Source: Flammeovirga pectinis
GTDB taxonomy: Bacteria; Bacteroidota; Bacteroidia; Cytophagales; Flammeovirgaceae
NCBI RefSeq assembly: GCF_003970675.1
Contig: NZ_CP034562.1
Coordinates: 4,924,501 to 4,988,500, forward strand
Direction of reading: 5' to 3'
DNA: 64,000 bases
This document shows, in pieces, positions 32,086 to 41,700 of the stretch. How positions within the stretch are numbered: the first letter of the stretch is position 1; each line of letters starts with the position of its first letter. The position numbers and the translations under genes were made by a program. The notes under the pieces are model-generated. The model was not told the DNA's origin. It did not search any database and worked only from the letters and a program-made list of their open reading frames with translations.

Positions 32086-34692
32086 TTAAACTAACTCTTG
32101 TGCTTTTACAACAACAGCGTCCAAACCAGTAATATCTTTACCACCCGCAGTAGCAAAGAAAGGTTGTCCACCTCCACCGCCTTTGATCTCCTTTGCAAGA
32201 GCCTTAACGATATTTCCAGCATGTAAATCTTTCGCTTTCACAACTTCTTCATCGATCATAACTGCAACTTGAGGTTTCCCATCAACATTGGCTGCTAAGA
32301 TTAAGAACATATTGTCTACAACTGCTTTTAAGTCGTAAGCTAATTGCTTTAAGCTTTGTGCATTTGGGACAGTTACTTTTTCAGCAATAAAGTTGTAACC
32401 ATCTTTTGCAACAGCTTTAGAAGCTAATTCCGTTTTTACAGCTTGTAATTCTTTATTACGAAGTGTTTCTACTTCTTTAGATAAAGCAGCTTTTGTTTCT
32501 ACTAAATCGATAACAGATTTCTTAGGGTCTTTTGATTTTAAAAGCTCTTTGATCTCTTGTAATAAAGTAATCTGACCGTCTACAAATTCTTCAGCAGCAT
32601 CTGCAGTGATTGCCTCAATACGACGAACACCAGCAGCGACAGAAGATTCTGCAGTAATTTTTAATAAACCAATCTGACCAGTAGCAGTAACGTGAGTACC
32701 TCCACAAAGTTCTACAGAATAGTCTTTATCAAAAGTAATTACACGAACAAATTTACCGTATTTTTCACCAAATAAAGCAGTAGCACCCATGTCTTTTGCT
32801 TCATCAATTGGTACGTTGCGTTGCTCGTTTAAAGGAATATTCTGACGAATACGTTGGTTAACGATCTTTTCAATTTGTGCTAACTCCTCAGCTTCTACTT
32901 TTTGGAAGTGAGAGAAGTCAAAGCGTAAATGCTTATCGTTTACCAAAGAACCTTTTTGCGCTACGTGTTCACCCAATACCTCTTGCAATGCAGCGTGTAA
33001 TAAGTGTGTTGCAGAGTGGTTGTTCTCCGTTAATTGTCTACGGTGAGCATCTACTTTAGCCACTACAGGAGCAGAAGGATTACTTGGTAATTTATTAGCA
33101 AAATGAATAATCAAATCATTTTCTTTTTTAGTATCGAAAATGCTGATTGTTTCTTCGCCAGAAACTAAAATACCTTTATCACCAACTTGTCCACCACTTT
33201 CTGCATAGAAAGGAGTTTGATCAAGTACTAATTGAATAATTGTTTTCTTTTTCTCTGTTACTTCACGGTAACGCAAAATTTGAGCATCAGATTCTAAAAC
33301 ATCATAGCCTAAGAATTCAACTTCATCACCCTCGTTTACATCAATCCAATCTCCTTTTTCAGAAGCAGAATCAGCACGAGCTCTATCTTTTTGTTCTTTC
33401 ATTGCCGCATCGAAACCCGCTGTATCTACAGTGAATCCGTTTTCAGAAGCAATTAGTTCAGTTAAATCTAGAGGGAAGCCAAATGTATCGTATAAAGTAA
33501 ATGCTTCTTTACCTGCAATTACTTTGTCAGAACCATCCATTGCTTTCTGAAGAATTACTAACCCTTTTTCTAACGTACGTAAGAAAGCCGCTTCTTCTTG
33601 CATCACAACTTTCTTGATAAAATCTGCTTGAGAGATTAACTCAGGGAAGATTTCGTCAAATTGTTCAGAAAGAATATCAACTAACTCGTACATGAACGGT
33701 TTAGTGAATCCTAAGAATGTATAACCGTAACGAACAGCTCTACGAAGGATACGACGAATTACGTAACCTGCTTTGTTGTTCGAAGGTAATTGACCATCAG
33801 CGATAGCAAAAGAAATTGCACGGATGTGGTCAGAAATTACACGAATTGCAATATCGATTTTCTCATCTTCACCATATACCTTACCAGATTTAGCTGCTAA
33901 AGATTGGATCATTGGTTGGAAAACGTCTGTATCGTAGTTTGATTCTTTCTTCTGAATCGCCATACATAAACGTTCGAATCCCATACCTGTATCGATATGT
34001 TTGTTTGGAAGAGAAATTAAAGAACCGTCTGCTTTTCTATTGAATTGCATAAATACAAGGTTCCAGATTTCTACTACTAATGGGTGGTCTTCGTTTACTA
34101 AAGTTAAGCCATTAACTTTTGCTCTTTCTTCATCGTTACGAAGGTCAATATGGATTTCAGAACAAGGACCACAAGGACCAGTTTCTCCCATTTCCCAGAA
34201 GTTATCTTTTTTATTGGCAGGGATAATTCGATCTTCATCAATTAAACCTTTCCAAATATCAATAGCTTCTTGATCTAGTTCAGTACCGTCTTCTTTATCG
34301 CCTTCGAATACTGAAACATATAATCTATCTTTTGGTAGACCGTAAACTTCTGTAAGAAGTTCCCAAGCCCACTCAATAGCTTCTTTCTTAAAATAATCTC
34401 CAAAAGACCAGTTACCTAGCATTTCGAACATAGTGTGGTGGTAAGTATCAATACCTACTTCCTCTAAATCGTTGTGCTTTCCAGATACACGTAAACATTT
34501 TTGAGTATCTGTTACACGTGTATTCTCGGCGGCTTTATTTCCTAAGAAATAATCTTTGAACTGATTCATACCTGCGTTGGTAAACATCAAGGTAGGATCG
34601 TTTTTAATCACAAGTGGTGCCGAAGGAACGATGGCGTGCTGCTTGCTCTGGAAGAATTCCAGGAACGTGCGGCGAATACTTTTTGCGTCCAT
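32086..34692 (-). CDS. alaS: Alanyl-tRNA synthetase
   Basis: The protein has 868 aa, full length. It starts MDAKSIRRTFLEFFQSKQH with the class II core (FTNAGMNQFKDYFLGNK, ETGPCGPCSEIHIDLRN), then the tRNA-recognition domain. The editing domain has HSATHLLHAAL and the second metal motif CGGTHVTATGQIGLLKI. The C-terminal oligomerisation domain ends with the glycine-rich IKGGGGGQPFFATAGGKD. It charges tRNA-Ala and clears mischarged Ser and Gly. It is monocistronic. Confidence 0.98.
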   Translation of the reverse strand: MDAKSIRRTFLEFFQSKQHAIVPSAPLVIKNDPTLMFTNAGMNQFKDYFLGNKAAENTRVTDTQKCLRVSGKHNDLEEVGIDTYHHTMFEMLGNWSFGDYFKKEAIEWAWELLTEVYGLPKDRLYVSVFEGDKEDGTELDQEAIDIWKGLIDEDRIIPANKKDNFWEMGETGPCGPCSEIHIDLRNDEERAKVNGLTLVNEDHPLVVEIWNLVFMQFNRKADGSLISLPNKHIDTGMGFERLCMAIQKKESNYDTDVFQPMIQSLAAKSGKVYGEDEKIDIAIRVISDHIRAISFAIADGQLPSNNKAGYVIRRILRRAVRYGYTFLGFTKPFMYELVDILSEQFDEIFPELISQADFIKKVVMQEEAAFLRTLEKGLVILQKAMDGSDKVIAGKEAFTLYDTFGFPLDLTELIASENGFTVDTAGFDAAMKEQKDRARADSASEKGDWIDVNEGDEVEFLGYDVLESDAQILRYREVTEKKKTIIQLVLDQTPFYAESGGQVGDKGILVSGEETISIFDTKKENDLIIHFANKLPSNPSAPVVAKVDAHRRQLTENNHSATHLLHAALQEVLGEHVAQKGSLVNDKHLRFDFSHFQKVEAEELAQIEKIVNQRIRQNIPLNEQRNVPIDEAKDMGATALFGEKYGKFVRVITFDKDYSVELCGGTHVTATGQIGLLKITAESSVAAGVRRIEAITADAAEEFVDGQITLLQEIKELLKSKDPKKSVIDLVETKAALSKEVETLRNKELQAVKTELASKAVAKDGYNFIAEKVTVPNAQSLKQLAYDLKAVVDNMFLILAANVDGKPQVAVMIDEEVVKAKDLHAGNIVKALAKEIKGGGGGQPFFATAGGKDITGLDAVVVKAQELV

Positions 34693-34850
34693 GTATATCT
34701 CTCTACTGAGTAATTTTAAAAATTTTATTTTTTAACGGTGCAAAAATAAGATAAATATCCAATCTATATAATAATGTATCTTATGTATATGCTGATAATA
34801 AGGTTCTTTTAAGAAAATAATAAAGATTTTGCATCAGTTTTATACAAAAA

Positions 34851-34880
34851 GAGGAATAAACCGTTTCAGATTTATTCCTC
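34851..34880 (-). terminator. Terminator of the 114-aa secreted protein gene
   Basis: A 10-bp perfect stem (34851-34860 with 34871-34880) is followed on the minus strand by five T. Confidence 0.75.
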
Positions 34881-34905
34881 TAAGAAATTTTTGGTTGTGT
34901 ATTCA

Positions 34906-35250
34906 TTAATGTGAATTGTAAATATTTAAGATTAATTCTCTAATGATCATTCCTAATTGCTTTGAATCAGAATTTATAATTACCCAACCGTATTTATTAA
35001 ATTGTTGAGTAACAAGAAGGGTTTTATCACCTTTTGTAAAAAGAAGAACTTCAGCCCCTCCAACGTTTAATGTGGAAGACTTTTGATATCCCTTTGTAAT
35101 CGTAGTAATATCAACTTTTAAATCTCCTTTAGTAATAATATTCTCTACATTGCTAAATTTACTTTTAACGTGAATGTACTTTCTATTATCAGCCAAGGTA
35201 AAGTTAAATGCTATAATTGTGATATAAATACTGAGAAGTAGGTTTTTCAT
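34906..35250 (-). CDS. Small secreted protein of unknown function
   Basis: The protein has 114 aa with an N-terminal signal peptide (residues 1-20, ending FTLADN), probably periplasmic. The mature part is about 90 residues of mixed strand and helix (VDITTITKGYQKSSTLNVGG, LLVTQQFNKYGWVIIN). No family is recognised. It is a single gene with a clear terminator. Confidence 0.5.
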   Translation of the reverse strand: MKNLLLSIYITIIAFNFTLADNRKYIHVKSKFSNVENIITKGDLKVDITTITKGYQKSSTLNVGGAEVLLFTKGDKTLLVTQQFNKYGWVIINSDSKQLGMIIRELILNIYNSH

Positions 35251-35480
35251 ATTATTAAATCGTTTTTTCTTACTTTTAAAACAATTGAAATCACGACTAC
35301 GCTAGAAGTATTTAGGGTGTTTAACTTTCATGTTCAATTGTTTACATTTTCATTAGTAAATGTATTGATTCTTATAAGAGTATGATTTTTATAAATAAAT
35401 TATAGACTTCTATTGAAGTGATATTGTTAGTATTTAGATATATAAAAGAGGTGGTTTTTTTGTAATAAATCAGTGGTCTC

Positions 35481-35509
35481 TTGATTTGAAAAAATCTTCA
35501 CTATATTTG
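35481..35509 (+). promoter_or_regulatory. Bacteroidota-type promoter of the double GH14 gene
   Basis: A -33-like TTG at 35481-35483 is separated by 18 bp from TATATTTG (35502-35509), a perfect match to the Bacteroidota -7 consensus TAnnTTTG. The expected leader is about 125 nt. The rest of the 35251-35641 gap shows nothing else. Confidence 0.55.
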
Positions 35510-35641
35510 TTGCACAACAAAGCATCTCATAATGTGCGTTTTTAAACTTGATGGAGAGGATAGAGAATTCAGAATAATATTTGTAACTTCTCTTAACAAA
35601 CCCTTTATCAAGGTATTACTAACAAATTATATCATAATAAA

Positions 35642-38350
35642 ATGAAGACTTTTGAAGTCCGTTTACCATATTCTATCTTAGAGCCAGACACTTGTTTTTC
35701 TACGAATGATCCAGATTGGACAGAGTTAGAGAAGTGGATTATTCGAGGTAAAAAAATAGGAATAAATACTGTATTAGTACCAATTTTATGGAAACTTGTA
35801 GAAGGAGAAGGTAAAGCTTCTGACAATACAGCTCATCATATACAGTATAATTGGATATACTACAGAAGTATGATTAATAAACTCGTAGAACACGATATAA
35901 AAATTGTGGTCGAGTTTAATTTTCAGATGATCAATAATTACGAAGAGAATTACTTATGTACTTTACCAGATTGGCTATGGGGAAAACTCATGGAAGACAA
36001 CGAGGAAATTAAGTACTTAAGTCAGCTTAAATATGTAAATAAAGGTGGAGGTAGTGCGCAAGAATCTGTTTCTTTATGGGCAGACCATTATGTACTTCCT
36101 TACTACGAAGAATTAGTTAGATCTTTCAAACATAATTTTTCAGATATATCAGGACGATTTATTAGGATGCTTATTTCTACAACTCCGCAAGGAGAATTAA
36201 GCTACCCCATTAATGAATGTGCTTTCCCTAGAAGAAACATGCAATGTTATTCTCCTACAGCAATGGAGGATTTTGACAATTATGTTCGAGAAAAATATGG
36301 AGATTATATCTCTGCAGGAAAAAAGTGGGGAGTAGAAATAATAGATAAGGAAAGCTTATTTGTTTATTTTAAAGAGAATGATGTACTCCAAGGGCGTATG
36401 TATTACGATACATTGTATGGAAATGATGTTACAGAATGGTATAACCACTCTTTAACAAACCATGGAAATAAGTTATTACATATTCTTCAGAATGTATTTT
36501 CTGATGGTGGCTTTGAAGGGTCAAGATTATGTATACGTTTATCTTCTGCTTATGCAGAGAAGAACTTAAAAAATACACCTCACCTTACAGAAGTAGGAGG
36601 AGGGATATTATCATTGAGTAAAAAAGTTGATGTTAAGAAAGCATACACTACTTCTCTAGATGATTTATCAGTAGGTATAGATAGAGGTCGTTTACGTTTT
36701 ATTATCCCTACAAAAAGTAGAACAGAGTATAAATCTGATTCAGAATACGCATTAAAATTAAAACATCTGTTGGAGTTTGGTGATGCTGATAATATTAGTT
36801 TCATCTTAGAAAATTCATCAACAGAAGGAATAAACTCTCACGTAATATGGGATACGTCTGAAGAATGGTTATTTAGAAATCATAGCTTACATGGTTTGAT
36901 TGTAAATAACATGAAGGCGTTATTTGATACTACAGGTACTGGTAGCGCTCGTTTAGGAGAGCTAATCAGAAAAGTGAAGTTTAAGGATGATCATATTGAA
37001 AGAAAACAAAAATCTTTCCGTGTGATGGGACCACTTCATGTAAAAACACACAATGCAAAAAGATTACTTCAAGATCAGGATTGGATAACTGTTTCGAGAC
37101 AGTTAGATACAATGAGAGAAATTGGAGTAAGTGCAGTTTCTATAGATATTTGGTGGGGATTAGTAGAAGGTCGTCAGTCTAATGAATTTGATTGGGTATA
37201 CTATGATAACATGGTAAAACTAATTGAATCTAAAGGATTAAATTGGGTGCCAATATTATCATTCCACCAAGCAGGAGGTAACGTAAACGATGATTTTACA
37301 CAAATGATTCCACTTTGGATTTGGGGTAAAATTGTTGAAGAAAATTCGAACCTTAAATCGATAGAAGATTTACAATATGTTTCAGAAACAGGTGATGTAA
37401 GTGTCGAATATGTGTCTTTATGGGCAGATACTTATGTAATTCCTTACTACGAACGTTTTATGGAAGCATTTAAGCAACGCTATAAAAAGTATGCTTGGAT
37501 GACTGATGAAATTAATGTGAGTTTAGGACCTGCTGGTGAGTTAAGATATCCTTCTTATAACTCTCATGATTGGGGAGATTATCCTAACCGTGGTACATTA
37601 CAATGCTATAGTAGACTAGCAGTAGAAGATTTTCAGCGTCATATTGTAAATATCTACGGTAGTTTAGATTACATAAATGAGGTTTGGCATACAGCGTACG
37701 AGTCAGCAGAAGAAATTCCAATGCCTGATGCAGATGAGTTATTTAAAAATAATAATTATTCTACATCACGTTACGGGCTAGATTTCTTTAATTGGTACAA
37801 CGAAAGCCTTGCTAAGCATGGAAATAAAGTAATTAGAAGAGCAACAGAAATCTTTAACGATGAGTTTGAAAATGTACCTGTAGGTTTTAAAATGCCTGGT
37901 ATTCACTGGTTAATTAGTGATCCTAATCAACCCCGTGTAGCAGAAATTACTGCAGGTTTAATAGCTCCTTATCCGAATATTAATGCATCTGATCGTGATG
38001 AATATACGGAGATGTTAAAGAAAATTATAGATAAAGACTTTAAAGATAAAGTGGTACTTCACTTTACTTGTTTAGAAAAAATGAACAAGGATTGGGAAGG
38101 ATACTCTAGAGCTGAAGACCTTGTAATGTGGTTCTCTAATGCTGCTAAGAAATTAGACATTCAGGTAATGGGAGAAAATGCCCTTTACCATGAGTTGTAC
38201 TCAGACTCAGGATGGGAGCAAATAGAGAAAGCATTAACTCGTGCAAATACAAGTTATTCGGGGCTTACAATACTAAGAATGCAAAACTTATTCTCGGATA
38301 ATAACTTTGCCATTGAAAAATATGCAGAGTTAATCAATAAGTTGAGATAA
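35642..38350 (+). CDS. Tandem two-domain GH14 beta-amylase-like protein, cytoplasmic
   Basis: The protein has 902 aa, two GH14 (beta-amylase) domains and no signal peptide, starch-binding or linker domain. Domain 2 (about 455-900) has the full active site: FHQAGGNVND (541-550), the acid Glu in LGPAGELRYPSY (E633), the inner-loop segment MPGIHWLISDPNQPRVAEIT and the base Glu in HFTCLEKMN (E812). Domain 1 (about 1-425) keeps the frame (VSLWADHYVLPYYE, QGELSYP with E185, perhaps LEN with E390) but has lost HQAGGN (now FNFQMINNY) and the inner-loop signature. The active half should release maltose from alpha-1,4-glucans, probably intracellular glycogen. The AraC-type gene downstream may regulate it. 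Confidence 0.85.
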   Translation: MKTFEVRLPYSILEPDTCFSTNDPDWTELEKWIIRGKKIGINTVLVPILWKLVEGEGKASDNTAHHIQYNWIYYRSMINKLVEHDIKIVVEFNFQMINNYEENYLCTLPDWLWGKLMEDNEEIKYLSQLKYVNKGGGSAQESVSLWADHYVLPYYEELVRSFKHNFSDISGRFIRMLISTTPQGELSYPINECAFPRRNMQCYSPTAMEDFDNYVREKYGDYISAGKKWGVEIIDKESLFVYFKENDVLQGRMYYDTLYGNDVTEWYNHSLTNHGNKLLHILQNVFSDGGFEGSRLCIRLSSAYAEKNLKNTPHLTEVGGGILSLSKKVDVKKAYTTSLDDLSVGIDRGRLRFIIPTKSRTEYKSDSEYALKLKHLLEFGDADNISFILENSSTEGINSHVIWDTSEEWLFRNHSLHGLIVNNMKALFDTTGTGSARLGELIRKVKFKDDHIERKQKSFRVMGPLHVKTHNAKRLLQDQDWITVSRQLDTMREIGVSAVSIDIWWGLVEGRQSNEFDWVYYDNMVKLIESKGLNWVPILSFHQAGGNVNDDFTQMIPLWIWGKIVEENSNLKSIEDLQYVSETGDVSVEYVSLWADTYVIPYYERFMEAFKQRYKKYAWMTDEINVSLGPAGELRYPSYNSHDWGDYPNRGTLQCYSRLAVEDFQRHIVNIYGSLDYINEVWHTAYESAEEIPMPDADELFKNNNYSTSRYGLDFFNWYNESLAKHGNKVIRRATEIFNDEFENVPVGFKMPGIHWLISDPNQPRVAEITAGLIAPYPNINASDRDEYTEMLKKIIDKDFKDKVVLHFTCLEKMNKDWEGYSRAEDLVMWFSNAAKKLDIQVMGENALYHELYSDSGWEQIEKALTRANTSYSGLTILRMQNLFSDNNFAIEKYAELINKLR

Positions 38351-38368
38351 GAAACTTTATAACAATAG

Positions 38369-38410
38369 AAAGAAACCACCATTAATCAATGTATTAGTGG
38401 TGGTTTCTTT
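38369..38410 (+). terminator. Terminator after the double GH14 gene
   Basis: An 18-bp stem with one G-T pair (38369-38386 with 38393-38410), 6-nt loop, then T-rich sequence. Confidence 0.85.
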
Positions 38411-38553
38411 TTATCTTCATAGTGTTAAACATTATAGAAATAATTGATATGTAGCGGCGTATAACTCTTTGATTAGTAGTTTAAAGTATACTCTTGCTAT
38501 TATTATCAATTAAAGTTTTAGAATTAAGCAATTACAAAGAATATAGATATACT

Positions 38554-39549
38554 ATGGAAGTATCACCTTTTCAGTCAGCCTTAGAATCTTGGGCAAAAAT
38601 ATTTGAAGGAAAATTAACAGACAATACTATAAAGTTTGATAATGCTCTAGGAAAAGGAACTATTAAGGGTTTTCAGTGTAATGAATATATAGAAGTATTT
38701 TGTTTTAAATTTCACCTAAAACAAAAGATCACTACATCAGGAAAAAAATTAAGCGAAATAGCGGAATTTAGACCAATATTCTTTGGAGATCCAGATGGTA
38801 ATAAAACTCTTGGTATTGAGCAGGATCAAGATAATGAACTTGATGAAGTAACTGTAGAGAATTTCCCAATACTTACACAAGGGGTTTTTGCTACAAATAG
38901 TAAAGACTCAATGACATGGGATTTTAACCCGAATAGAGATATTCATTTTATATCAATTAGAATAAAAGACTCGCATTTTAAGGAGTTAATCAAAAAGTCT
39001 CCGAATGTAGAAAAGATTTTTAGCGATGAAAAGTCTTATTACATCTTCGAAGAGTTTGATCCAATAATGCATGGTATGTTTTGGCGTATCTATACTTTTA
39101 AAGAAGATGAAGTCTTTCTAAATGAATTAGTACATGCGTGTGCACTCCATTTATTGGCTGTGTTCTTTTCTAAAATTCATGAACGAGAAGAATTATTAGA
39201 ATCGAATAAATACCCTATAAATACGAAAGCTGTTTTTATGGCTCGTACAATTCTAAAAAAAGAATTAAACAAGCAAATACATATTGATGATCTAGCAAGG
39301 GAATGCGGATTAAGTGCAAGTAGACTAAGAGCTTTATATAAACAGGTTTTTGGAATAACAATACATCAGTTTCATCAAAATGTTCGATTAGACGAAGCTA
39401 GAACCTTATTAAGAGGAGGTGAAAAGACAATGTCTATGATAGCCATGGATTTAGGGTTTTCTAGTGCAAGTCATTTCTCAGCAGCTTTTAAGAAGCAATT
39501 TGGTTACACACCAAGAGAGTTTAAGGACAATTTGAATATAAGTAGGTAA
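38554..39549 (+). CDS. AraC-family transcription regulator
   Basis: The protein has 331 aa from the ATG at 38554 (MEVSPFQSALESWAKIF). The upstream frame from 38494 adds 20 poorly conserved-looking residues and is not preferred. The C-terminal double helix-turn-helix (about 230-328) is clear: KQIHIDDLARECGLSASRLR, then YKQVFGITIHQFHQNVRLDE and the terminal FSSASHFSAAFKKQFGYTPR. The N-terminal 200 residues are the likely ligand-binding half, of unknown ligand. It follows the beta-amylase gene in the same direction but a strong terminator separates them. It resembles PchR-type AraC regulators. Confidence 0.9.
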   Translation: MEVSPFQSALESWAKIFEGKLTDNTIKFDNALGKGTIKGFQCNEYIEVFCFKFHLKQKITTSGKKLSEIAEFRPIFFGDPDGNKTLGIEQDQDNELDEVTVENFPILTQGVFATNSKDSMTWDFNPNRDIHFISIRIKDSHFKELIKKSPNVEKIFSDEKSYYIFEEFDPIMHGMFWRIYTFKEDEVFLNELVHACALHLLAVFFSKIHEREELLESNKYPINTKAVFMARTILKKELNKQIHIDDLARECGLSASRLRALYKQVFGITIHQFHQNVRLDEARTLLRGGEKTMSMIAMDLGFSSASHFSAAFKKQFGYTPREFKDNLNISR

Positions 39550-39572
39550 ATTTTTATATTAAATTATACTAT

Positions 39573-39600
39573 AAGGAGATGTGATTTTTCACATCTCCTT
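39573..39600 (+). terminator. Terminator after the AraC gene
   Basis: A 12-bp perfect stem (39573-39584 with 39589-39600) with a 4-nt loop, followed by A and six T. Confidence 0.85.
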
Positions 39601-39703
39601 ATTTTTTATACAAAAGTTATTTTCTGATGTTTTTTAGTCATTTAGTGAAATTTAACATAGGATGATCCCCGTTAATCTACCTATCACTTAATAAAAACAA
39701 AAA

Positions 39704-40396
39704 ATGAAAAAAATTAATTACATCGTTTTAGCTTTAGCATCATTATTCTCAATTACTTCTTGTAATACAAATGATGAATATCCAGATCAAGTTTCTGATT
39801 ATGATACAGTAATCACAAATAAAAATGCTGATTATGACGATAGCTACTCTACAGCAAAAACATTTAGCGTTCCAAATTATGTAGTACATATTGGAGAAGA
39901 ATCTTCAGAAGATTATCAATTAACATCTACAGATGAAATAATAATTAATGAGACAATTTCAGAAATGAAAGCGGCAGGTTACACTTTCATTCAAGAAAAT
40001 GAGACAGACAAACCTGACTTAGTAGTTCTTCCTTATTCTTTTGATAATACAGTTGTTGGTTCTATCACAGCATGGCCAACTTACGGTGACTGGGGTGGTT
40101 ACTGGGGCGGCTATTGGGGTGGCTACTGGGGTTGGAATGATATGTATCCAATGGGTGGTTATCCTTACTACGGTGGTTATCCAATGACATCTTATTATTC
40201 TTACGATCAAGGTACTGTGATTTTAGAGATGGTAGACAATAGAGAAACAGTTGTGACAGATGGCGAAAATCAGGTTCCAGTAATTTGGCAAGGCATTTTA
40301 AATGGTACTGAAACAAACTTAGTAGATAATCAAAACCGTATAAAAAGTGGTATTGATCAAATGTTTATCCAATCTCCATACATCTTAGCAAACTAA
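39704..40396 (+). CDS. DUF4136-type lipoprotein with a Gly-Trp-Tyr-rich insertion
   Basis: The protein has 230 aa with a lipobox ending at C20 (SITSCNTN). The mature part looks like DUF4136 (YDTVITNKNADYDDSYSTAK, ISEMKAAGYTFIQENETDKPDLVV, VPVIWQGILNGT). At residues about 127-160 there is a repeat-like insertion with YWGGYWGGYWGW and GGYPYYGGYP. It should be anchored in the outer or inner membrane facing the periplasm. Forty bases later an outer-membrane barrel gene follows in the same direction, so the two probably form an operon. Confidence 0.7.
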   Translation: MKKINYIVLALASLFSITSCNTNDEYPDQVSDYDTVITNKNADYDDSYSTAKTFSVPNYVVHIGEESSEDYQLTSTDEIIINETISEMKAAGYTFIQENETDKPDLVVLPYSFDNTVVGSITAWPTYGDWGGYWGGYWGGYWGWNDMYPMGGYPYYGGYPMTSYYSYDQGTVILEMVDNRETVVTDGENQVPVIWQGILNGTETNLVDNQNRIKSGIDQMFIQSPYILAN

Positions 40397-40435
40397 TTTA
40401 TAGCCAACTTTAAAACATTAAAAACATTTATTATT

Positions 40436-41029
40436 ATGAAAAACATTAAAAAATTATTCCTTGCAGCTTTATTAATTGTTTCAGGATTATCAACAGCATC
40501 AGCACAAGATCTTATTGGAATTTCTTATAACATGGCACTACCATCTAATAGTAGTACTATTACAGATGCTTCTTTTAGAGGTGGTAACTTAGAGTACAGA
40601 CATTTCTTAAATGATAATTTATCTATTGGTGCAAGTATTGGTTTTAATTATTTCAATCAGAATTTCGGGAATAAGACTTTTTCTTCAGAAAATTCAGCTA
40701 TTTCAGGTGAAACATATGAGAATTCGACTTCTTTATCAACATTAGCAACCGCTCATTATTATTTAGGTAACCTAGGTGGTATTAGACCTTATGCAGGTGT
40801 TGGAATTGGTGCAGCAGGAACATATTTTACTAGTCAAGTTGGTGGTGTAGCTGTTTCAGATCAGTATTGGGGTTTTGCAGTAGCACCAGAAGTAGGTGTA
40901 ATTGTACCTCTGGGAGATGCAGGAGTATCATTACTTGGTAACGTAAAGTATAACTATCAAACAGCAGCTCAAGGTTATGACAGTGTAGCTTATTGGGGCT
41001 TTAATATTGGTTTAGCCTTCGATTTCTAA
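40436..41029 (+). CDS. Outer-membrane beta-barrel protein
   Basis: The protein has 197 aa with a signal peptide (residues 1-24, ending STASAQD). Eight or so amphipathic strands follow, with the strand/turn style GNLEYRHFLNDNLSIGASIG and YAGVGIGAAGTY, and the protein ends with the aromatic pattern IGLAFDF typical of outer-membrane barrels. It is similar in size to OmpW/OmpX-type porins. Its role is not known. It probably shares a transcript with the preceding lipoprotein and has a terminator 28 bp after its stop. Confidence 0.8.
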   Translation: MKNIKKLFLAALLIVSGLSTASAQDLIGISYNMALPSNSSTITDASFRGGNLEYRHFLNDNLSIGASIGFNYFNQNFGNKTFSSENSAISGETYENSTSLSTLATAHYYLGNLGGIRPYAGVGIGAAGTYFTSQVGGVAVSDQYWGFAVAPEVGVIVPLGDAGVSLLGNVKYNYQTAAQGYDSVAYWGFNIGLAFDF

Positions 41030-41056
41030 ATTGAAAGTTTAAAAATACATAAGAAG

Positions 41057-41083
41057 ACAGCTTTGCGGATAACGTAAAGCTGT
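41057..41083 (+). terminator. Terminator after the barrel gene
   Basis: An 8-bp perfect stem extended by weaker pairs (41057-41064 with 41076-41083) is followed by seven T. Confidence 0.8.
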
Positions 41084-41220
41084 TTTTTTGTTTAAAGATA
41101 AATCTTGACATTCTAGAAATAAAATTTGACACTCTGACCTTCTCGAAATACCGTTTAGTATTTTATGAGATTGATAAAAAGTTAGGTGTAGAGAGTTAAT
41201 AAATTGAGTAATAATAGGTA

Positions 41221-41251
41221 AAGAGATTTCTTGATGAGGAATCTCTTTTTT
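41221..41251 (+). terminator. Orphan plus-strand terminator
   Basis: A 10-bp stem with one G-T pair (41221-41230 with 41238-41247) is followed by T residues on the plus strand. No protein gene lies between it and the previous terminator 140 bp upstream. Confidence 0.55.
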
Positions 41252-41545
41252 GTTTTCAAGTAAAAAGGAGACATCAAAAAAATACCTTATATGATTATAA
41301 GGAGAAGTTTTACCTTAAAAAATTTAATGTGTTTTTGTTTCTATTGAAAGATATAAAAATATAGACAGTGTTAGATTAACAGTATAGAGTTATTCTTTAT
41401 GTAGCCTAGATGCTAGAATAGATAAAGTTGAGATTATATAATTTAAAGGATCGTCTGTAAAATCTTTATTATTTTACATTTGTAAAGCTAATACTAAAAT
41501 ATCTTAAAACAAAAAGGTCTTTAAATTTTTAAAAAACCATTGTAT

Positions 41546-41700
41546 AAAAAAAAACACTTGAAATTTTTCAAGTGTCTTTCCACAGCTGGTTAATGTTACT
41601 GGTGTATCATGCCATACAATAGGTGACTAACCTATGATTCTTTACCCAATAACTAATATTCATTAATTATGCCAACAGTTAATTAATATTGGTTAACTAA
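41546..41700 (-). ncRNA. Candidate structured non-coding RNA, divergent from tpiA
   Basis: Read leftward, the stretch contains a nested pair of inverted repeats (ccaata at 41646-41651 with tattgg at 41687-41692, enclosing attaatta/taattaat at 41662-41669 and 41680-41687), a 6-bp hairpin (41619-41624 with 41630-41635) and finally a strong terminator hairpin (41554-41563 with 41566-41575) followed by eight T on the minus strand. No minus-strand reading frame of useful length leads into it. The ends of the transcript are guesses. Confidence 0.35.
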
